The notes beneath the pieces are model-generated. The model was not told where the DNA came from, did not search any database, and worked only from the letters and a program-made list of their open reading frames with translations. Both the position numbers and the translations under genes were made by a program. This document shows, piece after piece, positions 1 to 12,100 of a stretch of 64,000 nucleotides of DNA. Position 1 is the first letter of the stretch; each line of letters starts with the position of its first letter. The DNA is from Hericium rajendrae (Eukaryota > Basidiomycota > Agaricomycetes > Russulales > Hericiaceae), in NCBI GenBank assembly GCA_033439255.1, contig CM065882.1, forward strand, positions 744,001 through 808,000, read 5' to 3'.

Positions 1-204
1 AATTGGTCAGAGAGAGCATAGCACCAGATGCCTGAGAGGCCGAGTTGAGAAGCTTAGCACATGCAAGGGTAGAAACAATTACAGAGACAGTCCAAGAAGA
101 AATGATCCGTTTGCCTGGGCAGCGGACGCAAGGAGCAAGAACGATGGCAGATCGCAAGGAACAAGGCAGGTTGTACCCATAGCAAGGCCAGTCCGAGTTC
201 CCCT

Positions 205-882
205 TTAGTCCGCACGACTTGGATCCAGCGACGCGATGATTTGATCGGAGTCTTCGGCCAGAGCAAAGTCGCACGATCAGGTAAAAAAGACAGCGTAAAT
301 AGAACGATTACCTTCGCAGGTGCGTCTGGCCGTAGCTAGCTGTTTGTCGGATGCTTTGCCTCTGTCCTTGTCAGCGGCGGTGCTAGTTTCGACAGATTGC
401 CGCATCAGGTCCTACATTTCAGAATGTGTCAGTCCACGGCAAGGGAGTCTGTTAACGGGACCTACCAAGCGTACCCCTACCTCCTGCGCAACAGTAGTCC
501 AGAGCTTGCGAATGGAATCCTCATTCTCAGCACGCTCGGCCATGTATGCTTCGCGCAGGTTGGTTCTGCATGTCCGGCGCGGGCGCATTTCAGCATTCTA
601 CCAAGGCAGAGTGCATAAGTGGACACTTACATATCTTCTTGGAACTGCTCCCCATGCGTATTCCACGCTATGCTCTAAAAGAGCACGCATATAAGCGCAT
701 ATAGTCGGGCTGGCGACCCACTACGTCACGCACCATTTTCTGAGACTCCCGCTTGAGGATGCTGCAGAACTGAGCATCTCTTTTCCTCCTTGTCTTTTCG
801 GACTTCTCTGTCGCAGACAGAGTGTTATCAAATCTATTTCGCGTCTGAGCCACCCGACGGTTGCTGCGACTCACCTAGCCAT
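205..882 (-). CDS. Small coiled-coil protein, 6 exons, unknown function
   Basis: Spliced model, exons 875-882, 734-833, 631-674, 481-565, 312-411, 205-251, giving 127 residues. All introns are 41-69 nt with GT...AG ends (donors gtgagt, gtgcgt, gtaagt, gtaggg, gtaatc), and the reading frame stays open only when they are removed. The start ATG lies in an 8-nt first exon. The product is very rich in K, R, E, D and Q with no hydrophobic segment; residues of about 10-75 look like a coiled coil (NLREAYMAERAENE is typical). I do not recognise the family. Three ACGCGT words lie about 300-380 bp upstream, which would fit a cell-cycle-regulated gene, but that is inference. The model is fairly sure; the function is unknown. 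Confidence 0.6.
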
Positions 883-1180
883 TTTTGAACTAGACTGTCT
901 GCCATGCTGTCAACAATATGTCAACAAAGACGGCTACTCATTCAGAACACAGTAGATACGCACGAATCGTCTGTCCCCGAAGACTGGGAAGAAAATAAAG
1001 CATTGAGATCCAGGTCCTCGGGGTGCGCGTTCTGTCTGTTCTTCGTGACCTTACTCGCACGAAGCATCTTGCTGTCAGTAAGAACTGCAGATAAGACTAC
1101 TGTGGTTGGGCTCAGAAGTGAGTACACGCGAGTGTCGTCGTTGTCGTAAGGAGAGACAGGGTGCGGCGATTCGACAGGCG

Positions 1181-1260
1181 ACGCGTCCGCCAACGCGTCC
1201 TGTCACTCTCACGTGACCCATCGATAACTCCAGGGAACGCGACGCGCCGCTGCAACGCGT
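1181..1260. promoter_or_regulatory. Cluster of three ACGCGT (MCB-like) boxes plus a CACGTG E-box
   Basis: ACGCGT occurs at 1181-1186, 1193-1198 and 1255-1260, with a near match (gacgcgcc) just before the last, and CACGTG at 1210-1215. ACGCGT is the MluI cell-cycle box bound by the MBF (Mbp1/Swi6) family in fungi. The cluster sits 300-380 bp upstream of the coiled-coil gene on the minus strand and just before a short plus-strand ORF. Binding is inferred from the word only. Confidence 0.4.
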
Positions 1261-1273
1261 CGAGCACCGAGCC

Positions 1274-1672
1274 ATGTCGGGCAACCTATGTATGGACCAG
1301 CCGCTTCCGATTCATCCATTGGCAGATCTTGCGCTAGTGGAAGCACCGCCGGCGTACACCCTGGCCTACCCAGATTCTCGAAAATCCGATATTAGCCGCC
1401 CCCAAACCCAGCAATCCACCCACTCCGACACCGCACACCAAAGCAATGCGGCAATTATCAGATGTGACGACGCCCACCGCCGACGTCAACGCGCCCTGCG
1501 CCGGGTGTATCGGCGACGACACGATAAGCAGCAGCGCGACCAAAGGACTGAACCTAAAGGCAAAAGCTACGTTCGCTTCGAGCCTTCGCGCGCGCATAGT
1601 GCGGCGGCTCACGTACGGCGCCAAGGGAGTGATGTAGGCGAGCCGCGGTTCTGCGGGGATGACATAACATGA
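1274..1672 (+). CDS. Possible small basic protein (doubtful)
   Basis: Open frame of 132 codons from a true ATG 14 bp after the ACGCGT cluster. The predicted product has an Arg/Lys/Gln-rich middle (HRRRQRALRRVYRRR) and no family I recognise. A longer frame is open on the opposite strand over the same bases, so this may simply be GC-rich noise. It is listed because of its ATG start and promoter-like upstream sequence. Confidence 0.18.
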   Translation: MSGNLCMDQPLPIHPLADLALVEAPPAYTLAYPDSRKSDISRPQTQQSTHSDTAHQSNAAIIRCDDAHRRRQRALRRVYRRRHDKQQRDQRTEPKGKSYVRFEPSRAHSAAAHVRRQGSDVGEPRFCGDDIT

Positions 1673-4600
1673 GAAACGCGGTGGACGAGAGGAGAGGTGC
1701 AGATGCCGTACATCACTGAGCCTATCATGGGATGCCAGCAAGTCTATGACGCGTAGTACCTGCCATGTCCGCACGGCGCAATGACGATGGTGATCGGCGC
1801 ATCCGTATAATGCCAAACTGCGGAATGCTGTGGTGTGGTCTCCAGTCCGTGTGTTTGCATGTCAATCGTTGTACTCACCCGATCGACAGCGCGGGGAATA
1901 TAGCCTTCGAATTGGAGTGTAGCCCATCCCGGACCGACGCGCCTGGCGTCTGCAGCTGCAGTATTACTTACGTAGAAGCGCCAAGCAGACTACCGAAGGC
2001 GGAGAGAACAGGACGGTGACGAGAATCTGATCCATGTGTTCTCTCCATTGCGTATGCAGCTATCTGACCCGGTTGTAAAACAATAGTCAGTCGAGATAAC
2101 AATGGTGATAGCATTACACACCTGTCGTGCTGTTGTTGTCGTTGTTGTACATACCAGGTGACGGCAGTTCTCATGTCAGCCCCAAGCAAGGCACGACGCG
2201 ATGATCGTCGCAGCACTGTAGCATTCTAAAAGCGAGTACAACAGTACCATGACAGCACTGCGCCGCTGACGAACATAGATACTGCCCCACCAAGATGGGG
2301 GCCCCGCAGAGCCGCACTCTCGTGATATTTGGGGAAGCGACACGAGGCAATGCGTTATGGCATTTTCAAACAGAAATGATGGCATGCGCAAACAGAACAA
2401 GCTCTGTCTCCGGAATAGGAACAAGCCTCAAGCATGGGCGGTCAGACTCCTGAGAAGATGACATAGACACCATGCTCAGAAGCCACTGGTGCAATCGAAA
2501 TCGCCTTCTGATTGCGCTCGAGCCTCGCTCGTACTCGGGGAAGAAGCGCGACCCTCCGGGGCACCCTGATCCGCTGCGGTGGCTGAATGCTGGATATATT
2601 GTGTCCGCTCCGCGCCGGGCCATGTTGCTGCATGCAACCGGGACGGTGGGCGCCAAGCTCGCAGGCCAACTCTAACATTGCAGTCGGCCGCGCCCAGACG
2701 CGAAGCCCACGCGTTTTAGGCGTTCACATCAGTCCTGCATGGTGCGGGAGTGTGGGAATGCTGACAGGCCTAATCCTGGCGGTGGTAGAGCACCGGCAGC
2801 CCAACGAGGCTGCCCCACATCAGCTGAGATCGGCTGGCGGTGCAGTGCGCAATACAGCTAATATTCGACCCGTCGTTCTCGATTGACGTGCAGCAGGGCG
2901 TTGACGAAAGGGAGTGCGCAGGGACCGTGCGATCGTGCATGGGCTGCAGGGCCGTGCGGTATGTTCGCGATCAGAGGCTTGGGCCCTCGACCCGTGTGGG
3001 AGCCGTCCTTGCTGCTCGGGCCAATGTAGAGTATGATGGTAACCCTGCCCAACGCAACTTGCTGTACGGACTGTAACGCGACGACAGTTGGCCTGTACCC
3101 ACAGGCCAAGTCAACGCGCCGGAAGACTCGGGACCAACTCAAAGCCTTACCGGCAAGTTAGCACGCTCGTGTTTGCCGCGTGTTCACCAGATCGAGGACC
3201 CACAAACGCGGCCAAAGTCTATCACACCACTTATTCCGCAATTGTCCCGGCACTTATCATAGACGCTTCCTGACTGTTGTAGCAGCTGGCACCGCTCGGG
3301 TGCGATCATTTATCGCAGTGATGCACGATGCGTTTCGGTGTGTCCTACACAACGCAACCGATGCGGTGCGCATCATTCGCGCAAGTCAGTCGCAATCAAA
3401 CAAATAGGGCAGCTTGTCACTTACCTAGCTGAACGGCCTCGAACTCGGACCGGCGTGCCTTTCACACCTGCAGGCAGGCTGCCCGGGCGATCCGGATCTG
3501 GCGTGTGCGTGCGTGCATCATGTCAGGAAGCAGCTGCCATGTACTGTAGTCGTATTCCGAATGCGAATCCTGCAGCTGTCGGGCAGCGCGACGCGGAATG
3601 CGCATGGAGGAGCGGATGCGAGCACCAGAGCGTAGGCGTACGTCGTCCGTGCGTCGTCTGACGCACCGCGTAGATAGCACCGGGACGCGACGCATGGTCC
3701 GCTAGACAATAACCTTCACACCAGGATCAGAACCAGGCCCCCCGCTCACGGCACCCACAAACGCATCCTATTCCTAACGCGGCACCACGTGCTTGGAATT
3801 TCTGGTGGAAGCCTCAGCCTGCCTTTGCATTCGCCTCGAGGCGCAGGCCCCGGCCAATGAGAGCTGCGGGCGTAATTGCAAAGCGTTCTGATGGCGAGTC
3901 GCGAGGGGGGTCGTGGCGCGGAGGCAGAAGGCGGAGACGGACGTCGGAGCGCAGGCCCCGGATAAACTCGCGGCGCGGAAGAGAGCACTGGACGCGGAGG
4001 CCGATATCTGAGAGCACTAAGGCCGCTGCTGCATATTAGAGATAGCCATCCCGGGCGATTAGACGGGGGCCATGCTTCGGCGGCACAGATGCGCAGATTC
4101 GAAGGCTCGATAGCGGCAGGACCCAGACGTCCTCGGTAAGGAAGCCCGCCGTTATTAAAGACGACTTTGCGCATGCGGAACCAGTACATACTACAACATG
4201 CATCGAAGGACGGAACGAGGCAGGCAACGTACGCTCGGGCTGGCTCGGAATTGAAAGAGGCAGGATAGGCGGGCACGCGGCGGCTTTTCGTAACTGCGTT
4301 CGTAAATGGCAACGCGCGATGTGGCACCCGAGAGTCCGACTCCGAACGGCCGATATCACGACGTTGGGGTGGGCACGATGCAGCGGCGTGCCTCGCGAAG
4401 CAATTCTATCACTGTGGCACCGGCGCGGGCGAGGCTGAACTGCCTGCGAGCCTCGCGGCGCGCACGGTGGTCGTCGATGGTGGTGCGGCGCGGCTCGCTG
4501 TGTGCTGGCAGCGCACGCAGCATAAACGTTAGCGAAAAATGGGGTTGCGAAGTTACTGAAGGCGAAAAAAAGGACGCGCGCTGACAGCATTCTCGCACGC

Positions 4601-4981
4601 GGCAAGCGCGCATCATTCATCGACGAAGTTCGAATTCAGGCGACACGACACGACACTGACAGCAGACAGGATGATCATCAATTCATGAGGGATTACATTG
4701 GATACGTGATTTGTTTTGTGGCCAGTAACATACGAGCTATGCCTAGATACCGAATGTGCTGATACAGACGTGACATGCGAGGGAAGGACAATGGTGATAT
4801 GCGAGGAAGGAACAATATGCAAGTGCAATGAAATATACCTGACCCCCGCCCAACATGGAAACCTGGACGTCGGCCTGCAAACGAAGAGGGACTGGCGAGT
4901 GTGGAGAACAGAAGAGACATAGATAGCGAGCGCGCCGAGGTCCATAGAATAAGAACGTCGTCAATATGTATGGTCAGTATG
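1673..4981. other. No recognisable gene (3.3 kb)
   Basis: GC-rich stretch with several overlapping long open frames on both strands (for example two of about 190 codons on the minus strand between 3.75 and 4.62 kb). None has a recognisable motif, a consistent set of splice sites or a preferred strand, so I treat them as chance. The end next to 4,980 is the 3' flank of the cyclin gene. Confidence 0.5.
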
Positions 4982-6175
4982 TTATACAGTGCATGCGGCG
5001 GCGCCAGAATATTGAACAGAGAAGTTGAAAAAAGTACGAGAGCAAGCCGAGCAATTACCAGACAGTCCGTGTGGCGAACGCGAACTGGTCGCGCCCGGCC
5101 TTCGACGGTTTTGGGGGTTCAGCGCGGCGGGAGATCTCGAGGCGACGGCCTCGGGCGTCGGCGGCTTCATGGTCTTGCTGGAGGGTATCGAGTGCGGCGC
5201 GGCGGCGATCACGACGTCGTTGTAGAGGGGCATGGTACCCGAGCTGGCCGAATCGCTGACCTTGATGTCATAATTCGGCTGGGTGTCGGGTGGCGTCGAC
5301 GGCGAGGCCGTCGACGCGGGCGACGTGGATGTCGAGCGCGATGAGGAGGGGGTATCGGGGGGTGACGTCGCCGTGGAGTATGTAATGGACGAGTTGGGCG
5401 ATATCGATGGGGCGCTGGGCTTGGGCGGCGAGGTGCGGCTGAGGCCGAACATGGGTATCGAGGTCGAAGCACTCGCGTTCGGGTGCGGGAAGGAGCGGGA
5501 ACAGACTGGGGAAGGTTGACGGGAGGGTACGGCCCCGGGCCACTGAAGTCACGGCGGACCTGCATCTCGAAATCGCGCAGCGTCGTGGGCTCGACGTTGA
5601 GCTGCCACTCCAAGTAGCTGCACATCTCGCGCTCCATCTGGTTGATCTCGCGCAGAGCGAACATCCCCTGGCCGACGATGCACCAGGACTTGTTCGAGTA
5701 CGTGTCGTCGCAGATGATCTTGGACGCGATCATGAAAGCTGAAATAAATAGTCGGTGTCCGGAGGAGCCCTTTGCCGCAGGGAACCGAGCCTTGAGGCGC
5801 TGCAGGAGATACAGCGCAGCGAAGGTGACTGATGAGTGGAGTCGCGTTCGGTGGAGGGCATAGGCAATGAAATGGTCCAGTCGCGGTGTCGGTGTCGGGG
5901 GGGAAGTCGACGACGCAGGGGGGATGGACTGGGTCTCCGGACAGGCGAAGAGATGGGAAACGAAACGAGCACACAGCCTGGCTACGTGCTCGTGGCCATG
6001 GAAGGGATCGGTCGTGCTCGACGCCTGGATGCCAAATAAGGAAAAAGTTGGGGGAACGTACGAGCGTACGTACCGAAGAAGCCGTGTTGTGGGCCGTTGG
6101 CTGGCGCGAAATCTTCTGAGCCTTGCGAAAGGGAGAAGGGTGGCGAGCAGCGACAGGACCAGATACGGCGGCCAT
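4982..6175 (-). CDS. Pcl-type (PHO80-like) cyclin
   Basis: Cyclin that would bind and activate a Pho85-type cyclin-dependent kinase. Exon 1 is 6074-6175 (34 codons), then a clear 49-nt intron (gtacgt...catccag, 6025-6073), then exon 2 from 6024. Exon 2 holds the whole cyclin box: ARFVSHLFAC, RLDHFIAYALHRTRL, SVTFAALYLLQRLK, FMIASKIICDDTYSNKSW, then the region ending in REINQMEREMCSYLEWQLN. It is followed by a Ser/Thr/Pro-rich tail in a different frame. I join the tail by a 68-nt intron at 5439-5506 (gtctgt...cctcag), giving 358 residues; other splice sites or an indel are possible there. The cyclin assignment is strong; the C-terminal third is uncertain. Confidence 0.82.
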
Positions 6176-9100
6176 TGAGCAGAGGACTGACGAAGAGGGA
6201 TAGAAAGAGGGAAGCCGAGTGGGATGTGTAGGGGGGCTGGGAATCAAACAGAGTGAGCAGGCACGACTGACATGGTATATATAGAGGGAATGCCCAAGCG
6301 GGTGAGGGGGAAGTATCACCACGGTCAAAATACTTCCTCCGAAAACCGAGGGTTCGGCCAAGGCGTTTGACAGGAACATCAAATAAATTTTTGCTCCCGT
6401 GGTGCCAGCAGTGGCAGTGTCATTCCCTCGAGGCAGGATAAAGTGCTCACCTAATAGATCTTATGCTGGGCAGATAAGATATATGTAAAAGGAACGGTAA
6501 AGGCCTCGAGGACGATGTCGTTGGGCGAAGCGGTTATGTACTTGAGAAGGGAGGAGCGTTGGAGGGGAAGCTGCCGACCCAACAGCAATCTGCGGGGTAT
6601 ATATGTGCTTTTTGCCCAGTGTGCCCGATCCAGGACGATCTCGAAAAGTGTGGGCCCGTTCCTGTCAGCGCCAAAGCCAAATGGATCCAAGGGACCGCAA
6701 AGCGTCGGAGCATCGAGCATCCCTGCTCAACCTGTGGCCAGAGGCCAAACGTCCGGCTGACTCAGCAAGGCGCCCGACCGGTGGATGCTTGAACCCTCCG
6801 TTGCCCTTTCCTCCGAGCAATGCACTGGCAACTGGCTGAGCACCCTCCTTCACAACCCGAGCAACCAATATTCTAGGCCCTTGCTTCCTACCTCCACGGG
6901 CTCAGCTCCATAGACGAACATCTGTGCCCCTCGCGACATGCACGGCTTTCGGTGTCACTTGCGCAGGAATTCACCTGCCATATTCCATCCGGCCGATTGC
7001 TGCTTCCTGGCCGATATGGACAGGCTGCACTTTTCACTCCTATGTTATGAAGATCGAGAAGGTGCCACAAACACGCTATCGTGTCCAATCAGTCCCTTCG
7101 CCGCGCCTCGACAGACTTAGCCGTCCTCGGGCCCTGCCCCTCCTTCGCCTCGTCGCATCTGCTTCTGTGTCTCCTGCTCTACGGCGACGCAGCGCAATTT
7201 CCCGCAAACCAGCCCGCGCACGCGCACACGCACGTGCAGCGTTTCGCGTCGAAGGCGCAGCGAAATGCCTCCTTCGGTGCATCTGCCATCTGCTTTACGC
7301 ACGCCCCAGCCAATCACCCTCGGACCATCGCAGATAAGGGACGAAGCCCGGCGACGATTCTCTGCTCGCTTTGTTTCCCATCTAGTCCCGACGCAGGTGC
7401 AATAATTCTAACAAGCCAGGTCCGGGTGCTTCTCCTTCTGTTCTCACTCCAACCGCCGGAGCAAAGCGAAGGTCCATTGCCACTTCGATGCGCACTGGAT
7501 CCACACGCCCGAAGGTGGGCCACCTCCACGTCCGCAGTCTTCGCACTGCCTGCATCGGTCGGACGTAGCGGCGCGCATGCGGTGGCCAGCGCACCTGTGC
7601 AGCCCGGAGCTTAGACCCCGAATTTCCCCTCCCAGCCGTGTCCATTTGCCTTTTCACAGTGCCTGCGCCTGGAGGAGCTTGGCGCATCCATAAGCCAGCC
7701 CGCGCGCCGCATGCCAAAGCTGCAATGAACATGGGCTTGCCAATTTGCGCCTGCTGCTGTGCTTCATGGCGCAGATTTACGTGACTCGGTGCGCATTTCC
7801 TCCATACCCGCTCTAGCCCGCCCCGTGCTGTGCGGCCGACGTGTCGCTCGCTCGTGTTTCGCGCATTTTGCGTGTTGGCATTCACGCTGCGGCCGTCCTA
7901 ATGGGTCTACCACAGAAGCAGAACCGTCAGGACACAGCTTTCAAGCCCAAATTTGCAGGATCACCGACGTGCTAGCGCTCCAAGCGCTTCGATCCAACAG
8001 CTGTAGGCCTGTTTAGTACTTCCCCCGAGGCCGCATTCTATTTACCGCACTCTGACACCTTCATCACGCAACCATATGCAACCCACGCAGACGCTCAGCG
8101 CCAGTCAGCAAACGGGCCCTCGTCCCCACGCCTGAATTCTCTCAAGAGTGATCCATCAGGAGCCTCAGGACATCTATCTGTCGAGCTCAAACGCGACGCC
8201 GCATGCAGTACGGTAGGGCGCAAAACGCAATATCAACGCCAGCGTCGCGCCCTGCATCCAGGTCCCGCCCAGCTCCTCCGACCTCGGGACGCGCAGCATG
8301 ACCCGCCGCTCGTCATCCACTCCAGAATCCTCCAGCCCCCCTCCGCCCTATACAAACGCCGTCACAACGCGCTATCCATCCGGGTGTCGTCGTTCTGCGA
8401 CATTCGACAAGCGTCATGTTCCTGCTCCGCGGTGACACGCACCCCGTGGCCACCGCGCCGGCCCTGCACGTCGCGCCGCCTGAAACGCGCACCTCGGCCC
8501 GGGCGTCCTGGAATAGACGCACCCCGACGTTGAGCGTGCGTCCGCTCCGCGCTCGCCGCACATGGCCTTCGCGCACATCGCACCCTGGCAGCTCGGTCCG
8601 CTGTCGCGCGCGCGCAATGCATGTCCGGCGTGTCCGCCGCGCGCCCACAAACTCTCCCGGCATGCCGGTTGATAGCCGGCGCTAGCCGGGTCGGAGGTCT
8701 GCCTTGTTGCCGGACGGAGTGAGGGATGCCCCATTGGGCATTGTGCAAGGCATCCGCCAAATGGCGGTATATGGATAGGTATGTTTGCGCCTCCTGCTTC
8801 GACTGGCCTTGATTTCCCCCGCACTTTGGTGCAGGACGCGCGCTGTGAGCCTGGAATGCTTTATCTAGGCAATTTCTACGTTGTTTTGGTATCACGAGGT
8901 ATGTTTATGCGCCTCGAGGGCGCTTGACGGGCAGTTTGCTTTGTTGAGGGCGGAATCTACAGTATGTCTCGGACTTGGATTGCGGATCAGTGCTTTGTCT
9001 CGGAGTGAGTGGTTCAATGCAGATCGACGTCCAGTGGCTCATCCAACGGTGGCTCGTCCATCAACTTCTGTGATAGTACAGCGACAAACGAGAAGGCTTT

Positions 9101-12100
9101 CTGCTTTCCACTTCACCCCCTTCAGCCTCCCAGGTCCCTTGCACACTACCATTGCAGCGCGAAACGGAAACGGAAACAGTATCTGATCTTTCTGACATCG
9201 ATGCACCGAGAGCGTTCTTTGATTCCTGTGTTTTCGCGTCTTAGGTCTTAGGTTTACGAAGCCTCATCATCCCGGCTACAGCCACAGGCACTTCTGCAAT
9301 TGCCTCCGCTTCTACATACCCCAGTTCCAGTATTCTTTGTACTCGCGGATATCTCGCACTAATCCCCGCGTCTAGCACTCGACCGGATATGGGATTCTCT
9401 AAACAACTGTCTGTGGGGAGTATAGTGCCCGCGCCACCTGTGCGCCCCCGGGCTCAATTCCTCTTCAAGTTTATCGTAGCCACTCCGTACCCCACATAGC
9501 ATCTGCATCAATGCCATCACCACATGCATAAGAAGCCCGACGACTTCGATGCCGCAGCCTAGATCCAATACTTGCATCGTTATCGCGCCGCCCGGTAATC
9601 AGCGCCGCATGCTCGCCATCGAGGAACGTGTCCCGACGATCAGCTGCCATCCTGCCATCCCGCGATGTGTCCCCGATCTGCTGATGCGTGGCTAGGATCA
9701 GGATCGGGCGTCCAGAACTGCATTGTACGCCGCTTTGGGGCTGCTTGGGCGGTGGTGTACGGTCATCGATTCGGACGCGGTGCGCGATCCTTGCGTCATG
9801 ATGCGGATGTGCGTGATTATCTGTGTTGCGTGTTGAAACGTTGATGCTTGTCTCAATTATGGATAGCAGGACAGCGCAGTGCTACAATAGCGTCGTATCA
9901 GTAAGTATATGTGATTTAGCGCGATGCGCTGCCGGCATCCGAGTAGAGCAGCCCCCTGTACGTCGTCACTGCCGCCTTAGCTCGAAATTGGATGCATTGC
10001 AGGCTATACTTTGGCAGCGCCGGAGCACAAGGCCATCGCAGTCTCGAGTATCTCCTATGACGCTTTTGTCAGGTTGCTGTGATTCACGACTTACTGATTC
10101 CTGTGTGCCACAGTCGCACCCGACTCATCTGCAGCATCGCGCCATGACTCCCATGGGGATCGCCCACCCTCTGCGATATGATTGCTATGATCGCGGGCGG
10201 GGGAGCGCCGGCGCGTGGGCCGGGCGCCAGCCATATATCGCGGCATCGATCGATCCATCATTCCGTGCCATCTGTCCGCGTCTCAATCGACGGCCCTGCC
10301 GAGGCCAGGAGGTCAGCCCTGCTAGACGCGCACAGGAGCGTGCTTGTGGTATAACGCATCTCGTCTTCCCATCACGCCTGACATTGCGCCAACCGTCTGA
10401 TACGATGTGTCCCGGCGACGGGCCTGCGCCAGCTAGATCTGGACGTGCTTTGGCCGTGCTTCTTCGGGTATACTCGCAGCGTGCTAGCGCATCACTGGAC
10501 AAAGGCATGCACCGATTCGGAGGTGGATGGACCTTTGACCTTGTTGCGCGAATGGCAGGCGTTGTGCGGTGACGCGCTGCACTTTGTCGCTTTGCAATCT
10601 GATGCGGGCTCCGAGTCCGTCTGGTGCTTCGACTTCGAAATCCGAGTATGCGCAGATCTCGGCGAGAGGGCTTATGCGTGTTGTATTTGCAGTACAGCTT
10701 GAAGCGGATCAGGACGTTGTCGTCAAGGCTTAGTTGGGGCCTGCTAGGATCGCCTGGAGCAATCATTGCGTGGACCGGACTGGTAGGTAATGGTATGGTG
10801 CCTTTTGCGATCCTAGCTGCACGTCTGATCTTGCATTCTAGGCCCATGCAAAGACATTGACATGACATTGGATGATCCCCAGGTTGTCTACTCCCGCTGT
10901 CAACATATGTCAAGTTATACTTGCATCCTATTATGAGCTGAGCACAATAGGTGACGTGCTCATAAAACTCGCACACCGCCTGATCCGACCTTGCCCGTAG
11001 TGTGCGCTCAGTCGTCCCTCAATGAACGAGCTAAAAGAGAATTCAGGCAGGTCACTGGTACACATGGTAGGCGTCGGGGCCGGTGCGAGTCCCCAGCGCC
11101 ACAGGCACCGAGGGATACGGTACTGCAGCTTCATGCGACGTTTGACGCGAGCCTTGCACTTGTGCGTTTTCCATCTAGCATGGCCTGTACTTGAAGCAAG
11201 ACAGGAACAGAGCAGCGGCTTTGGGTGCAGTTTCGCAGTATGTGCATCTCCGGTTCTATGTATGCGATTGACTCGAACGTTGTCAGGGAAAGCGTCACGG
11301 AAATGCTCGGTCCGTATCTGTTTTCAGCTTGCTCGAATGTCAAGTACCCTGGTAGTAGGCACAAAGGAGGCACGTACTCTTTATTCCGCACGTATTCCGA
11401 CTTGAACCTCATGCAAGGCTCTCAGTGTTGACTCTCTTTCATTCTCCTCGAGCGTTCGATTCAGCGTTGCAGTCTATCCTTCGTCATCTCGTATATTTGG
11501 TTCTACCTTCACAATTTTGGACGGCGTGTCGTATCTGCATGGGCGACCACCTTGCAATGCATGATTCCCGCATGTATTCCGACTCGTCCTGCCTTTCAGC
11601 ACTTAGCGCTCGACACACTCATATCGACTTCTCTCAAGCACTTGGATGAGCGCTCCACTCCATCCTCATCGGCGCTCGTCACAGTCGCAAATTTGGATGG
11701 CATGCCATACCTGCATGGGCGACTCTCTTACAGTATGGTTTCCATTCCTCACCGGGACGCTTCGGCCCTGAAGAGCCAGCGTCCACGGATCCTGACACCG
11801 CTAGTGCTGTTTCTGTGAGCGCCTCCTCATCGTCAGTGTTTCAGGAGTGTCTGTCGGAGCATGCAATTCACCTGTTTTCTGATCAAGCAGCCTTGGACTC
11901 ATGCCGTGCCCCGGTGGCTTGTTCACCCTTCGCCGTGCATGCCTTCGTGTCTGATCTGTGACTCGATTCCATAAAGGCTGCACTTCTTTCCGTGTAAGTA
12001 CTTTTCCCTCGGAAGTCATCTCACTGGACTATATTGAGCCTCTCGAGGCGGCAAGGCTGGAGCTTCCATACAGCTGAAAGCGGATTCGTATTGCACCGTA

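Noticed and set aside
668-874. A 68-codon frame ending in QPDYMRLYA that first looked like a conserved motif
   Set aside because: The segment lies inside a 60-nt intron (gtgcgt...ttttag); only splicing it out connects the exons on both sides in frame.
3746-4620. Two overlapping minus-strand frames of about 190 codons
   Set aside because: Different frames over the same GC-rich DNA, no motif; treated as chance.
7081-7614. 177-codon plus-strand frame
   Set aside because: Begins at GTG, low-complexity His/Ala/Ser/Pro product, no family; probably cyclin upstream DNA.
9823-10976. Overlapping open frames of 249 (+) and 263 (-) codons
   Set aside because: They start at TTG and GTG, lie on both strands at once, and show no motif or splice logic.
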